From Saccharospirillum mangrovi (lineage in GTDB: Bacteria; Pseudomonadota; Gammaproteobacteria; Pseudomonadales; Natronospirillaceae), in the NCBI RefSeq assembly GCF_003367315.1, contig NZ_CP031415.1:3284001-3348000 (forward strand): a stretch of 64,000 nucleotides of DNA, read 5' to 3'. Position 1 is the first letter of the stretch. Every line of letters begins with the position of its first letter. Of the stretch, positions 18,110 to 27,912 are shown piece after piece. The position numbers and the translations under genes are program-made. Under the pieces are notes generated by a model. That model worked only from the letters and a program-made list of their open reading frames with translations. It was not told where the DNA came from and ran no database searches.

Positions 18110-20908
18110 ATGAATTTGCTTTGGATACCGCTGTTAACCCTGATCGGCACAGTGGTTCCGCCGCTGACCATTCGCTTTGGTCGCAGTGCCTGTGCGTTTT
18201 TTACTGCTCTGCTGCCGGCAGCGGCGCTGGCGTTGGTGTTGTCCAACCTGCCGGCTGTCTACGCTGGGCAGACGCTGGTCTCCACCGTCGACTGGGTGCC
18301 GTTGCTTGGGCTTTCCGCCTCGGTGCATCTGGATGGTCTGGCGTTGCTGTTTGCCATTCTGGTGCTGGGCATCGGCCTGCTGATCATTCTCTACGCGCGT
18401 TATTACCTGTCTGAAAAAGATTCGATGGGCCGTTTCTACGCCTATCTGATTCTGTTTATGACCGCCATGCTCGGCATTGTGGTGTCGCACAACCTGATTC
18501 AGATGTGGGTGTTCTGGGAACTGACCAGTCTGTCGTCGTTCCTGCTGATCAGTTTCTGGCATCACAAAACCGAAGCGCGCAAAGGTGCGCGCATGGCGTT
18601 GACGGTAACCGGCATGGGCGGCCTGGCGTTGTTGGGCGGCGTCTTGTTGATTGGCAAGATCGTCGGCAGTTTTGAGCTCGGCGATGTGCTTGCCAGTGGC
18701 GATTTACTGCGTAATCACGCCGCTTATCCAATCATCATCGCGCTGGTGTTGCTCGGTGCCTTTACCAAGTCGGCGCAGTTCCCGTTTCATTTCTGGTTAC
18801 CGCATGCGATGTCGGCACCGACGCCGGTCAGCGCTTACCTGCATTCGGCCACCATGGTCAAAGCCGGCATCTTTTTGATGGCGCGGTTTTACCCGGTGCT
18901 GGCCGGTACCGATTTGTGGTTTCTGGTGGTCAGTCTCACCGGTTTGTTGACCATGTTGCTCGGCGCTTACACCGCCTTGTTGAAACACGACTTAAAAGGC
19001 TTGCTGGCCTATTCGACCGTCAGCCATCTGGGTTTGATCACGCTGTTGCTCGGCATGGGTTCGGAACTCGCTGCGGTAGCAGCGGTATTCCACATCATCA
19101 ACCACGCCGCTTTTAAAGCCTCGCTGTTTATGGCGGCCGGCATCATCGATCACGAATCCGGTTCGCGCGATATGCGTCAGTTGAACGGCCTGTGGAAATA
19201 CATGCCGTACACGGCGACATTGGCGATGGTCGCGGCGGCGGCCATGGCGGGCGTGCCGTTATTGAACGGTTTCCTGTCGAAAGAAATGTTTTTTGCCGAA
19301 ACGCTGCATCAAAGTTCACTCGGTTCGCTGAGTTGGATGATTCCGGTTTTAGCGACCATCGGCGCTGGTTTTTCGGTCGCTTATTCGCTGCGTTTTATTC
19401 ACGATGTTTTCTTTAATGGCGAGCCCATCGACCTGCCGAAAACGCCGCACGAACCGCCGCGCTACATGCGCGTGCCGGTGGAAATTCTGGTGGCGCTTTG
19501 TTTGATGATCGGTATCTGGCCGGCATTGGTGGTGGGCGATTTATTGGCGGTGGCCTCGCAAGCGGTGGTCGGCAGTCACCACCTGCCGCATTACGGTTTG
19601 TACATCTGGCACGGTTTGAATCTGCCGTTATTAATGAGCGCCTTGGCAATGGCCGGCGGCGCTTATGTGTACATCAACCGGCACAAATTATTTCAGTTCC
19701 AGGCGCAGTTTCCGGAAGCCAACGCCAGCTTGTTGTTCGATGCTTTTATTAAAGGCGTGATGAAACGTTGTACCGCTTTGATGGCCTGGTTCGATAACGG
19801 TTCGCTGCAACGCTACACCTTCTGGTTAATCGTTCTGGCCTTGGTGTTGATGGGCGCACCGCTGCTCGATCTGAACACCACGGCCGGTTTGAAACCGCAG
19901 ATTCCAATCGATGCCGTTATGCTCTCCGGTTCCGCGCTGCTGGCGTTCTGTTCGCTCGCTACCATCATCTGGCATCGCCAACGTTTGGTGGCGTTGTTGA
20001 TGTTGTCGGTGGTGGGTTTGATTGTGTCGCTGGCGTTTGCGTTGTTCTCGGCGCCGGATCTGGCGTTGACGCAATTGTCGGTCGAAGTGGTCACCATCAT
20101 TCTGTTGTTGCTGGCGTTGTATTTCCTGCCGCAAAACACGCCGAAGGAATCGACACCACGACGCGTAGCGCGTGACCTTTCGATTGCAGCTTTGATTGGC
20201 GGTGTTATCGGCACCCTGAACTACGCCTTGCTGACCCGGCCGCTGCAAAGCATTTCCGAATTTTTCCTGGAGCATGCCAAAGAAGGCGGTGGCGGCACCA
20301 ACGTGGTCAACGTCATTCTGGTCGATTTCCGTGGCTTCGATACGCTCGGTGAAATCACCGTTTTGGGCATCGCGGCCCTGGGCATTTATAAACTGATTTC
20401 GCGCATGCGCCTGTTCAAACCAACCGGCGATTCCAGCGGCCGCCCCTGGGCCGAAGACAAACATCCGATGATGTTGTCGGTGATTTCTCAAGGCTTGTTG
20501 CCGTTGGCGTTGCTGGTGTCGATCTACATTTTCCTGCGCGGCCACAACATGCCAGGCGGCGGTTTTATTGCTGGTCTGATCACCTCGATTGCGCTGATTC
20601 AGCAATACATCGCCCACGGTGTGGACTGGATCAAAGACCGGCTGAAACTCGACTACCAGAAAGTCATCGGCAGCGGTTTGTTGATCGCCACCTTAACCGG
20701 CTTGGGTGCCTGGATCTGGAACCGCCCGTTCCTGACTTCCTGGCACGATTACCTCTACTGGCCGATTGTCGGCAAGTTCGAACTGGCCAGCGCTATGGCG
20801 TTTGACCTCGGCGTCTACCTGACCGTGGTCGGTGCGACCTTGCTGATCCTCGCCAACCTGGGCCAGCTCACCACCGGTGAGCGCGCCCGCGAGACGGAGC
20901 ATCATTAA
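18110..20908 (+). CDS. mnhA: Mrp-type Na+/H+ antiporter subunit A fused to subunit B (MnhAB/PhaAB)
   Basis: This is the largest subunit of the multisubunit sodium/proton antiporter, 932 residues with about 20-25 membrane segments. The NuoL-like part contains [33 protein letters not shown] and the [12 protein letters not shown] stretch. The C-terminal 160 residues ([36 protein letters not shown]) are the MnhB domain. This fusion is the group-2 (PhaAB) form and explains the lack of a separate mnhB gene. It is the first gene of a six-gene operon, and mnhC starts directly at its end. Confidence 0.93.
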   Translation: MNLLWIPLLTLIGTVVPPLTIRFGRSACAFFTALLPAAALALVLSNLPAVYAGQTLVSTVDWVPLLGLSASVHLDGLALLFAILVLGIGLLIILYARYYLSEKDSMGRFYAYLILFMTAMLGIVVSHNLIQMWVFWELTSLSSFLLISFWHHKTEARKGARMALTVTGMGGLALLGGVLLIGKIVGSFELGDVLASGDLLRNHAAYPIIIALVLLGAFTKSAQFPFHFWLPHAMSAPTPVSAYLHSATMVKAGIFLMARFYPVLAGTDLWFLVVSLTGLLTMLLGAYTALLKHDLKGLLAYSTVSHLGLITLLLGMGSELAAVAAVFHIINHAAFKASLFMAAGIIDHESGSRDMRQLNGLWKYMPYTATLAMVAAAAMAGVPLLNGFLSKEMFFAETLHQSSLGSLSWMIPVLATIGAGFSVAYSLRFIHDVFFNGEPIDLPKTPHEPPRYMRVPVEILVALCLMIGIWPALVVGDLLAVASQAVVGSHHLPHYGLYIWHGLNLPLLMSALAMAGGAYVYINRHKLFQFQAQFPEANASLLFDAFIKGVMKRCTALMAWFDNGSLQRYTFWLIVLALVLMGAPLLDLNTTAGLKPQIPIDAVMLSGSALLAFCSLATIIWHRQRLVALLMLSVVGLIVSLAFALFSAPDLALTQLSVEVVTIILLLLALYFLPQNTPKESTPRRVARDLSIAALIGGVIGTLNYALLTRPLQSISEFFLEHAKEGGGGTNVVNVILVDFRGFDTLGEITVLGIAALGIYKLISRMRLFKPTGDSSGRPWAEDKHPMMLSVISQGLLPLALLVSIYIFLRGHNMPGGGFIAGLITSIALIQQYIAHGVDWIKDRLKLDYQKVIGSGLLIATLTGLGAWIWNRPFLTSWHDYLYWPIVGKFELASAMAFDLGVYLTVVGATLLILANLGQLTTGERARETEHH

Positions 20909-21253
20909 ATGGAAGCGGTATTCGCCTTCTGCGTCGGTCTGCTGACCGCTTGCGGTGTCTTTCTGACGCTGCGCGGTCGCACCTTTCCGGTGGTGGTTGG
21001 TATCACTTTGTTGTCGTACGCGGTCAACCTGTTCCTGTTTTCCAGCGGCCGTCTGGTGATTAACGCCGCGCCCATTCTGGGCAACGGCCACTACACCGAT
21101 CCGCTGCCGCAAGCGTTGGTGTTAACCGCCATCGTTATCGGCTTTGCGATGACCGCCTTCGTCGTCATTCTCGCCATTCGCGCCCGCGCCGATTTGGGGA
21201 ACGACCACGTTGACGGCACCAATCCTCCGCACGAAGAGGAGGACAAACGGTGA
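20909..21253 (+). CDS. mnhC: Na+/H+ antiporter subunit C
   Basis: This NuoK-like membrane subunit of 114 residues has three membrane helices. It begins MEAVFAFCVGLLTACGVFLTLR; the middle carries LLSYAVNLFLFSSG, and DPLPQALVLTAIVIGFAMTAF is the MnhC signature region. It starts immediately after the mnhA stop codon and overlaps mnhD, so expression is coupled. It acts in the inner membrane with MnhA and MnhD in proton translocation. Confidence 0.93.
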   Translation: MEAVFAFCVGLLTACGVFLTLRGRTFPVVVGITLLSYAVNLFLFSSGRLVINAAPILGNGHYTDPLPQALVLTAIVIGFAMTAFVVILAIRARADLGNDHVDGTNPPHEEEDKR

Positions 21254-22758
21254 TGCAACATCTGCCCATTCTGCCCATTCTGATTCCGCTGCTGACCGGC
21301 ACGCTGATGCTGTTGCCGCCGCTGGGCGGTGGCATTCGTCGTCAGCGCATCACCAACGTCATTGCGATGGTGGTGCTGATGATTGTCGCTTTCGCGCTGT
21401 TGCAACAAAGCTTGAGCCAAAGCCAGATTTACGTGCTCGGCGACTGGCAGCCGCCGTTTGGCATCATCCTGGTGGCCGACCGTTTGTCGGCGCTGCTGGT
21501 GTTGCTGACTTCCGTGCTGGCGTTCGGCGCCTTGCTGTATTCGCTCGCCGGTGACGACAACAAAGGCAAGTATTTCCACACGCTGTTTATGTATCAGTTG
21601 ATGGGCATTAACGGCGCTTTTCTGACCGGCGACATCTTCAACCTGTTCGTGTTTTTCGAAGTCTTGTTGATCGCCTCGTACGCGTTGCTGATTCACGGCG
21701 GCGGTAAACAGAAAACCCAGGCGAGTGTGCATTACGTCAGTTTGAACTTAATCGGCTCGGCGTTCTTTCTGTTCGCGCTGGCAATTCTGTACGGCACGCT
21801 GGGCAGTTTGAACATGGCCGACATGGCGTTGCGCGTTGCCAATTTAACACCGAGCGCGCGCATTCTGGCGCACGCTGGTGTGTTGCTGTTGTTGCTGGTG
21901 TTCGGTTTGAAAACCGCCATGTTGCCGCTGCAATTCTGGTTGCCGCGCACCTATTCCGTTGCCAGTGCGCCGGTGGCGGCGCTGTTCGCCATCATGACCA
22001 AGGTCGGTATTTACGCCATCTTCCGGGTGCACACGGTGGTGTTTGGCGCGGGTGCCGGTGAACTCGCCTTTGTCGCCGTGCCGTGGATCTGGCCGCTGGC
22101 GATTGGCACCATCGTCGTCGCCACCGTCGGTGTGTTGGCGGCACCGACATTGCGTTTGTTGATCGCCAATCTGGTGCTGATTTCCGCCGGTACTTTGTTG
22201 CTGGCGATTGTGTTGTTGAATCCGCAGGCGTTTATCGCTGGCTTGTATTATCTGGTGCACACCACGCTGGTCACCGGCGCGTTGTTCCTGCTGGCGGATT
22301 TGATCGGCACTCAGCGCGGCCAGGCGTCGGACCGCTTTGTCGTGTCCCGGCCGATGGCGCAAGCGCCATTATTGGGCGCGCTCTTTATGGTGGCCGCTGT
22401 GACTGTGGTTGGCCTGCCGCCGTTGTCCGGATTTATCGGTAAGGCGCTGTTGCTGGAAGCGGCTGAAACTCCGGCTCAAATGGCCTGGGTATGGCCGACG
22501 ATTTTGATCAGTTCGTTGCTGGTGTTGGTCGCCTTGTCGCGCGCTGGCACCAACTTATTCTGGCACTTGTCCGGCTCCAAACCGGGCACGGAAAAAGCCG
22601 CGCCGGTGCAATTGGCAGCGGTGATATTTTTGCTGGCGGCGTCGCCGTTGCTGGTGATATTCGGTGGCCCGGCGACCGATTTTGCCGCCGGGGCAGTGTC
22701 GCAAATGGAAGCCATCTACCCCGATGTGTTGCCACTGTTGGAAGGAGCGCACCGATGA
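21253..22758 (+). CDS. mnhD: Na+/H+ antiporter subunit D
   Basis: This NuoM/N-like proton-pumping subunit has 501 residues from the ATG at 21253, or one more from a GTG at 21250; both overlap the mnhC stop. Typical stretches are GINGAFLTGDIFNLFVFFEVLLIASYALLIHGG, KTAMLPLQFWLPRTYSVASAPVAALFAIMTKVGIYA and GLPPLSGFIGKALL. It has about 14 membrane helices. The end overlaps mnhE by ATGA. Confidence 0.93.
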   Translation: MQHLPILPILIPLLTGTLMLLPPLGGGIRRQRITNVIAMVVLMIVAFALLQQSLSQSQIYVLGDWQPPFGIILVADRLSALLVLLTSVLAFGALLYSLAGDDNKGKYFHTLFMYQLMGINGAFLTGDIFNLFVFFEVLLIASYALLIHGGGKQKTQASVHYVSLNLIGSAFFLFALAILYGTLGSLNMADMALRVANLTPSARILAHAGVLLLLLVFGLKTAMLPLQFWLPRTYSVASAPVAALFAIMTKVGIYAIFRVHTVVFGAGAGELAFVAVPWIWPLAIGTIVVATVGVLAAPTLRLLIANLVLISAGTLLLAIVLLNPQAFIAGLYYLVHTTLVTGALFLLADLIGTQRGQASDRFVVSRPMAQAPLLGALFMVAAVTVVGLPPLSGFIGKALLLEAAETPAQMAWVWPTILISSLLVLVALSRAGTNLFWHLSGSKPGTEKAAPVQLAAVIFLLAASPLLVIFGGPATDFAAGAVSQMEAIYPDVLPLLEGAHR

Positions 22759-23243
22759 GACGCCTCATTCCGCATCCTTATTTAAGTCTGATTCTGTTCG
22801 TCGTCTGGCTACTGCTGAGCAATTCCATCGTACCCGGCCACATTGTGCTGGCCGCTGTTTTTGCCGTGGTGATTCCGTTGCTGACGGCGCCGTTGCAGAA
22901 CCCGCATCCGCCGTTGAAAAAACCGTTATTGGCGGCGCGTTACGTCTTGATGCTGATGTGGGACATCGTTGTCTCCAACGTTGAAGTGGCGATACAGGTG
23001 CTCGGACCGCTGCGCAAATTAAACCCGGGTTTTATCGTTATTCCGCTCGATACCCGTGAGGATTTGCCGATCACCTTGCTGGCGTCGAGCATTTCTTTAA
23101 CGCCCGGCACGGTGAGTGTTGAGGTAGCGAAAGACCGCAGCCATCTGTACGTGCATGTGCTGAACCTGGACGACGAAGCCAAGACCGTCGCCGCCATCAA
23201 ACAGCGCTATGAAAAACCGCTGAAGGAGATTTTCGGATGCTGA
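22755..23243 (+). CDS. mnhE: Na+/H+ antiporter subunit E
   Basis: MnhE is a 162-residue accessory subunit with two or three N-terminal membrane segments and a cytoplasmic beta domain. I start at the ATG at 22755 (MRRLIPHPYLSLILFVVWLLLSNS), which has GAAGGAG upstream and overlaps mnhD by four bases. The C-terminal part carries DTREDLPITLLASSISLTPGTVSVEV and the final LHVHVLNLDD-like stretch (here YVHVLNLDD), as expected. It overlaps mnhF by seven bases. Confidence 0.92.
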   Translation: MRRLIPHPYLSLILFVVWLLLSNSIVPGHIVLAAVFAVVIPLLTAPLQNPHPPLKKPLLAARYVLMLMWDIVVSNVEVAIQVLGPLRKLNPGFIVIPLDTREDLPITLLASSISLTPGTVSVEVAKDRSHLYVHVLNLDDEAKTVAAIKQRYEKPLKEIFGC

Positions 23244-23506
23244 CGCTGATCGTGCTGATTTGCTGCGCGCTGGTGGGCGTGGCATTGCTGCTGAATTTGT
23301 ATCGGCTGATTCAGGGGCCGAGTGTGCTCGATCGCATCCTGGCGCTCGACACCATGTACATTAATTCCATCGCGCTGATTGTGTTGCTGGGTTTGTTCTT
23401 TGGCTCGCCGCTGTATTTTGAAGGCGCGCTTCTGATCGCCATGCTCGGCTTCGTCAGCACCGCTGCGTTGTGCAAATACTTGCTGCGCGGCGACATCATC
23501 GAATAA
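23237..23506 (+). CDS. mnhF: Na+/H+ antiporter subunit F
   Basis: MnhF has 89 residues and three membrane helices. The family signature RLIQGPSVLDRILALDTMYIN lies around residues 24-44, followed by hydrophobic segments and LGFVSTAALCKYLLRGDIIE at the end. The related Pha/Mrp F subunits have been linked to cation and bile-salt transport, but the main role is as part of the Mrp complex. It overlaps mnhE and is 20 bases before mnhG. Confidence 0.92.
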   Translation: MLTLIVLICCALVGVALLLNLYRLIQGPSVLDRILALDTMYINSIALIVLLGLFFGSPLYFEGALLIAMLGFVSTAALCKYLLRGDIIE

Positions 23507-23526
23507 CCCAAAGGGCTCGAGACGCT

Positions 23527-23883
23527 ATGCATCCTGCCATTGAATGGACCGTCGTCGTCCTGCTGTTAATAGGCTCGGTATTTCTGCTGGTCGGCTCAGT
23601 CGGCCTGGCGCGGCTGCCGGATTTTTTCACCCGTCTGCACGCACCAACCAAAGCCTCGACGCTGGGCATTGGCGGCGTGTTGATCGCTTCCTGCCTGTAT
23701 TTCAGCATCGAGCAGGACGGCCTGTCGGTGAAGGAACTGGTGATAACGCTGTTCCTGTTTATCACCGCGCCGATTACCGCGCACATGCTTGCCAAGGCGG
23801 CCTTGCATCAGGACAGCCCGCCGCTGGAGCGCACCCGCAACAGCGATTTAATGACGCCCGCGAAAGATCGCGAGAGCCCTTAA
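23527..23883 (+). CDS. mnhG: Na+/H+ antiporter subunit G
   Basis: MnhG has 118 residues when started at MHPAIEWTVVVLLLIGSVF, with an upstream alternative at 23470 that would overlap mnhF. It has three membrane helices; the conserved GLARLPDFFTRLHAPTKASTLG and LFLFITAPITAHMLAKAA stretches identify it. It is the last subunit of the set A(B)-C-D-E-F-G, so all subunits needed for a group-2 antiporter are here. It serves Na+ efflux and pH homeostasis. Confidence 0.92.
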   Translation: MHPAIEWTVVVLLLIGSVFLLVGSVGLARLPDFFTRLHAPTKASTLGIGGVLIASCLYFSIEQDGLSVKELVITLFLFITAPITAHMLAKAALHQDSPPLERTRNSDLMTPAKDRESP

Positions 23884-23902
23884 CAAATGAGATTGTACTG
23901 AA

Positions 23903-24175
23903 ATGGACGCAACGGTCTGGCTGTGGATTGGGGCCATTATCGCCGCCGGTTTGGGCGTTGGTTCATTTTTTATTGGCTGTTTGTTTGCGCTGATTATTGC
24001 GCTGGGCAACAAGCATTACGTCTGGGGAATCTGCGGTTTTATTTTTCTGCCCGTTACCGTGCTGTACACCTTGCGGCACCGTAACGACGCCACTCGATTT
24101 TGTGCCCGCTTTCAATGGGCGGGCATCGCGATAGTGGCGTTATTGCTGATTCCCTATTACCGCTTTATGGTCTGA
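23903..24175 (+). CDS. Small membrane protein after the mnh operon
   Basis: This 90-residue protein has about three membrane helices (residues 5-33, 41-57 and 70-86) and a central basic loop, LRHRNDATRF. I do not recognise a family. It begins 19 bases after mnhG on the same strand, so it is probably cotranscribed with the antiporter, and it ends seven bases before the convergent yjdM gene. A role with the antiporter is possible but not supported by any motif. Confidence 0.65.
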   Translation: MDATVWLWIGAIIAAGLGVGSFFIGCLFALIIALGNKHYVWGICGFIFLPVTVLYTLRHRNDATRFCARFQWAGIAIVALLLIPYYRFMV

Positions 24176-24182
24176 ATCCACC

Positions 24183-24521
24183 TCAGACTTTCTTAACGAA
24201 TTCCGACTTAAGCTTCATCGCGCCGATGCCGTCGATCTTACAATCGATGTCGTGATCGCCGTCCACCAGACGAATGTTTTTCACCTTGGTGCCGACCTTC
24301 ACCACGGACGATGAACCTTTCACTTTTAAATCTTTGATGACCGTGACGGTATCGCCGTCGGTCAGACGCTGGCCGTTGGCGTCGGTGATGATTCGTTCAT
24401 CGCTGGCAGCCGATTCTTCTGTACCCGACCATTCGTGGCCGCACTCCGGGCACACCCAAAGACCGCGATCCTGATAACTGAACTGGCCCTGGCATTGCGG
24501 GCAGGCTGGGATGTCGCTCAC
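24183..24521 (-). CDS. yjdM: YjdM (PhnA-like) zinc-ribbon protein
   Basis: The 112-residue protein has an N-terminal zinc ribbon, Cys7-x2-Cys10 (CPQC) and Cys24-x2-Cys27 (CPECGHEW). A C-terminal SH3-like domain follows, with [32 protein letters not shown]. This layout and length fit YjdM, formerly called PhnA. Despite the old name it is not phosphonoacetate hydrolase, and its biochemical role is unclear. It is probably monocistronic. Confidence 0.9.
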   Translation of the reverse strand: MSDIPACPQCQGQFSYQDRGLWVCPECGHEWSGTEESAASDERIITDANGQRLTDGDTVTVIKDLKVKGSSSVVKVGTKVKNIRLVDGDHDIDCKIDGIGAMKLKSEFVKKV

Positions 24522-24565
24522 CGGATACTCCTTATTAACACTGAAAACGCCGGGTTATTAACGCT

Positions 24566-24590
24566 GAAAAAGCCGGGCCGACTGGCCCGG
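24566..24590 (-). terminator. Terminator of the marR-emrAB operon
   Basis: On the minus strand CCGGGCC (24590-24584), a four-base loop and GGCCCGG (24579-24573) are followed by CTTTTTC. It lies about 40 bases after the emrB-type stop codon and just upstream of yjdM. Confidence 0.8.
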
Positions 24591-24631
24591 GTGAGCGACT
24601 ATAACTCAACTGGGGAGGAAAAAGTTGCCGA

Positions 24632-26194
24632 TCAGGCCGCCGCGCGGCGCTGACGCAACATCAGCGTGGGCAGCATGGTCAGCAAAAACAGCAGACCGAC
24701 CAGCATAAAACTGTCGCGATAGCCGTGAATGTTGCTCTGCACGTAGACCATTTGTCCGAGGAAACTCATGGCGCCATAGGCTTGGGCGTCGCCACTCAAA
24801 CCCGCCTGCGTCAGCACGCCCGACACCTGACCGATCAGCTCAGTGGTCGAGCTGTTCGCGGTGGTTTGCGCCGCCGCCAGATGGTGGGCGTACACCTGAG
24901 TGCGAGTGCTCAAATACAGCGTCAGCAGGTTTACACCAAAGGCGCTGCCCAACTGGCGGATAAAGTTGATCGCGCCCGTGCCCTGGCCGACCAGCGCCAG
25001 CGGCAGGGCTTTCAACGCACCGGCGTTGAGGCTGGGCATGATGAAACCCAGGCCGACGCGGCCGATCAGCGTCCACCAGGCCAGTTGCCAGAACGAAGTG
25101 CCGCCATCGATGTTCGCCAGCAAAATCGACGACAGCGCAAACAACGCCAGCCCGGCCAGAATGGTGATGTGCGCCGGCACCCGGTCGGACAAGCGGCCGG
25201 CGATCGGAAACACCACGCCCATCGCAAGGCCGGCCGGCATCAGCAACAGGCCCGACAGCGTTGGCGTGTAGCCCTGAATGGTCTGCACAAAGAGCGGCAC
25301 CAGAAAGGTCGAGCCGAACAGACCGGCGCCGAAAATAAACGAAATCAGCGCGGCCGCAGCGTAGACCGGATGAGTGAACAACTGAAAATTCAGCAGCGGT
25401 GCCGCAGCGGTCAGTTCACGGATAAAGAAGCCCGCTGCAGCCAGAACGGCCAGCGTGAACTCAATCAAAATGATGTCGGACGTCCAGCCGTCGCGCGAAC
25501 CGTTCGACAGCGCCGTCAGCAGGAACACCAAAAAGGCGATCATCAAGCCGAAGCCGACCCAATCGAAGCGTTTGATGGCGTCGTCGGTCATGCGGCCGGG
25601 CATGTACAACAGCCCCATAAAGACACCGGCAACGCAGAACGGCAGTGGCATAAAGAAGATGTAACGCCAGCTGAAGCTGTCGATCATGATGCCGCCGAGC
25701 GTCGGGCCAAGCGCCGGTGCCAGCACCACGCCGATGGCGTAAATGCCCATCGCTGAGCCGCGTTTTTCCGGCGGGAATACCTGAAAGATCGTCTGCATGG
25801 CGAGCGGTTGCAGCACGCCGGCGGCCGCGCCTTGTAAGATGCGCGCCAGAATCAGCACGCCACTGGTCGGTGCCAGACCGCCGACAATCGACGCCGCGGT
25901 AAACAACGCAACCGAAGCCAGATAGGTGAAGCGCTGGCCGAACGAATCGACCATCCAGGCGTTGACCAGCATGGTGCCGGTCATGGCGGCGAGGAAGCCA
26001 GTCGATAGCAACTGCGCCTGATCCTGGCCCATGCCGAGCGCGCCCATGATGTCGGGCAACGCCACGTTGACGATGGTCGCGGTCAGAATGGTGGCGATGG
26101 TGCCCATCATCACCGTGGCCGTAACCAGCCAGCGATAGCCCGGACCGTGGCGTTCGAACCGGGCCGCCAGACTGTCGGGTGCGCCCTTAGCCAC
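24632..26194 (-). CDS. emrB: DHA2-family (EmrB/QacA-type) multidrug efflux permease
   Basis: This is a major-facilitator transporter of 520 residues with about 14 membrane segments. It begins with a short cytoplasmic tail and WLVTATVMMGTIATILTATIVNVALPDIMGALG, the usual EmrB N-terminus. Motif C-like GVVLAPALGPTLGGIMID and the motif-A-like MVDSFGQRFTYLAS are present. It overlaps the HlyD-type adaptor gene by eight bases. With that adaptor, and an outer-membrane channel encoded elsewhere, it would export hydrophobic toxic compounds. The actual substrate is unknown. Confidence 0.88.
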   Translation of the reverse strand: MAKGAPDSLAARFERHGPGYRWLVTATVMMGTIATILTATIVNVALPDIMGALGMGQDQAQLLSTGFLAAMTGTMLVNAWMVDSFGQRFTYLASVALFTAASIVGGLAPTSGVLILARILQGAAAGVLQPLAMQTIFQVFPPEKRGSAMGIYAIGVVLAPALGPTLGGIMIDSFSWRYIFFMPLPFCVAGVFMGLLYMPGRMTDDAIKRFDWVGFGLMIAFLVFLLTALSNGSRDGWTSDIILIEFTLAVLAAAGFFIRELTAAAPLLNFQLFTHPVYAAAALISFIFGAGLFGSTFLVPLFVQTIQGYTPTLSGLLLMPAGLAMGVVFPIAGRLSDRVPAHITILAGLALFALSSILLANIDGGTSFWQLAWWTLIGRVGLGFIMPSLNAGALKALPLALVGQGTGAINFIRQLGSAFGVNLLTLYLSTRTQVYAHHLAAAQTTANSSTTELIGQVSGVLTQAGLSGDAQAYGAMSFLGQMVYVQSNIHGYRDSFMLVGLLFLLTMLPTLMLRQRRAAA

Positions 26195-27284
26195 CGGTGC
26201 GGGCCTCCACTTCGACCATCATGCCCGGCTTCAGCAAACCATCGACCTGATCGATGGCAATGCGCACCGGCAAGCGCTGCCCGACCTTGGTGAAATTGCC
26301 GCTCGGGTTGGGGCTGGGCAGCAGCGCGAATTCGCTGGTCGCCGCCTGGCCGACCGCTTCCACCCGGCCTGTAAACACGCGACCCGGCAGGGCATCGACC
26401 GTCACCTGAACCGCCTTGCCGAGCGTGAAATAACGGATGTCGGTTTCTTTAACGTTGGCATCTACCCGCACCCGCGCCGGATCGTGCACCAGCACCAGAC
26501 GTTGGCCGGGCGATACAAACTCGGCGTTATCGACAAAGATCTGATCGATCACGCCGTTCACCGGCATGGTGACGTTGTGATCGTCCAGCGCCAGTTCCGC
26601 GCGTTGGCGCTGAATGCGCAGTTGGTTTTCTTCCGGTGCCAGTTCGGCCAACTGGCGTTGCAGCACGGTGAGTTCTTCGCGGCTGGCGGTCAGTTGCGTT
26701 AAAGCCGCTTGGGCGCTTTCGACATCGGCCTCGGCGGTCTGCACTTGCTGACGCGCGGTTTCCAGCGCCAACCGGGCCTGATCGAGACTTTCGTGCGTGA
26801 CGACACCTTGCGGTGCCAGGCGCTCGGCGCGCTCATCGTCCGACTCGGCCTGAGCCAGATGCGCACGCGCCGTGGCAAGGTTCGCCTGAGCGGCACGAAT
26901 GCGCGCGCGCTGCGCGTCCAGACTGGCCTGGGTCTGGTGGTCGGTCAGGCTGATGCGCGCTTCCATTTCCTCGCGGCGGGCTTGCAGGCCAGCCAGTTGC
27001 GCTTCCAGGCCGGCAACGTTCAAGGCGCTGTCGCGATCATCAAGCGTTGCCAGCACCGCGCCCGCGGCGATGCGTTCACCCTGGGCGGCGTTCAGGGCAG
27101 TAACACGCCCGGCCACGCGGCTGCTGACCGAAATCATATCGGCGGCAATGCGCGCATCGGCCACGCTGACGTGGGTGAATTGCTGGAACAGCCAATAACC
27201 GGCACCGACAACAACGACAACACCGGCGCTCGCCAACACCAAGGGGCGACGACGCCGAACCGAAACAGTGTCCGCTTCAGACAT
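26187..27284 (-). CDS. emrA: HlyD/EmrA-type membrane fusion protein
   Basis: The periplasmic adaptor has 365 residues. A single N-terminal membrane anchor (LVLASAGVVVVVGAGYWLFQQF) is followed by half of a lipoyl domain, a long helical hairpin of about residues 70-215 rich in Ala, Gln and Arg, and the second half of the lipoyl domain with beta-barrel. LKPGMMVEVEARTGG at the end is typical. It joins the inner-membrane EmrB partner to an outer-membrane channel. It overlaps both neighbours by eight bases in a tight marR-emrA-emrB operon. Confidence 0.88.
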   Translation of the reverse strand: MSEADTVSVRRRRPLVLASAGVVVVVGAGYWLFQQFTHVSVADARIAADMISVSSRVAGRVTALNAAQGERIAAGAVLATLDDRDSALNVAGLEAQLAGLQARREEMEARISLTDHQTQASLDAQRARIRAAQANLATARAHLAQAESDDERAERLAPQGVVTHESLDQARLALETARQQVQTAEADVESAQAALTQLTASREELTVLQRQLAELAPEENQLRIQRQRAELALDDHNVTMPVNGVIDQIFVDNAEFVSPGQRLVLVHDPARVRVDANVKETDIRYFTLGKAVQVTVDALPGRVFTGRVEAVGQAATSEFALLPSPNPSGNFTKVGQRLPVRIAIDQVDGLLKPGMMVEVEARTGG

Positions 27285-27762
27285 GGGGGTTTTCTCCTGA
27301 GGGCAATAACGCCACCTCCTCCAAACGCTCGGCGAGGCGACTAAAAACGGTTAAGCAATGAAGGATGTCTTCCGGATCGATACCGACGAACAATTGCGCC
27401 CGAATGCTGCGCGAGGCCTCCTGTATCTGCGCCAGCGCCGGTTCCGCTTTGGCGGTTAAATGAACCGTTTTGGCGCGGCGGTCGTCCAGCGTCGGGCGAC
27501 GTTCGACCAGCCCTTCCAACTCCAGCGAGTCGAGGCTGCGTACCAGCGTTGGCCCCTGAACGAACAGGCGTTCGGCCAGTTCTTTCTGTCGCAGCGGCTG
27601 TTCGGCGCGCTTGAGCACCAGCAAAATCTGCCAGCGCGATTCGGTCAGGCCGTAAGGCTGCAAGCGCCGGTCGAGCTCGGCGCGCCAGCGACGCGCCACC
27701 TGACCAATACTGCGGCCCAGCTGTTCCTGGAGATCGGCGGGATTTTGGACGGGCTGAGGCAT
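27277..27762 (-). CDS. MarR-family transcriptional regulator
   Basis: This winged-helix regulator of 161 residues is likely the local repressor of the emrAB efflux genes it precedes. The wHTH spans roughly residues 40-105: LTESRWQILLVLKRAEQPLRQKELAERL, then GPTLVRSLDSLELEGLVERRPTLDDRRAKTVHLT with the DDRR wing. A strong dyad lies 45 bases upstream of the start, in the place expected for autoregulation. Loss of binding on sensing a drug or phenolic ligand is the usual MarR mechanism. Confidence 0.9.
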   Translation of the reverse strand: MPQPVQNPADLQEQLGRSIGQVARRWRAELDRRLQPYGLTESRWQILLVLKRAEQPLRQKELAERLFVQGPTLVRSLDSLELEGLVERRPTLDDRRAKTVHLTAKAEPALAQIQEASRSIRAQLFVGIDPEDILHCLTVFSRLAERLEEVALLPSGENPHV

Positions 27763-27806
27763 AACGACGGGCCGGCTGACATGGGAGCGCCATCCTAATC
27801 AGCAAT

Positions 27807-27824
27807 TAGATAGTTAGCTATCTA
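27807..27824. promoter_or_regulatory. MarR-type operator
   Basis: TAGATAG-TTAG-CTATCTA is a perfect seven-base inverted repeat with a four-base centre, 45 bases upstream of the marR ATG. A further CTATCTAA copy at 27822-27829 overlaps its right edge. Length and spacing fit MarR-family sites. Confidence 0.7.
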
Positions 27825-27912
27825 TCTAAAGTCACAAAACGGCGTATGGCACCGTCACGCCAGGCGGACAGCGGGTAGCTTCAGTAAACGGGAAACGATG
27901 GTTGGTGTGAGG

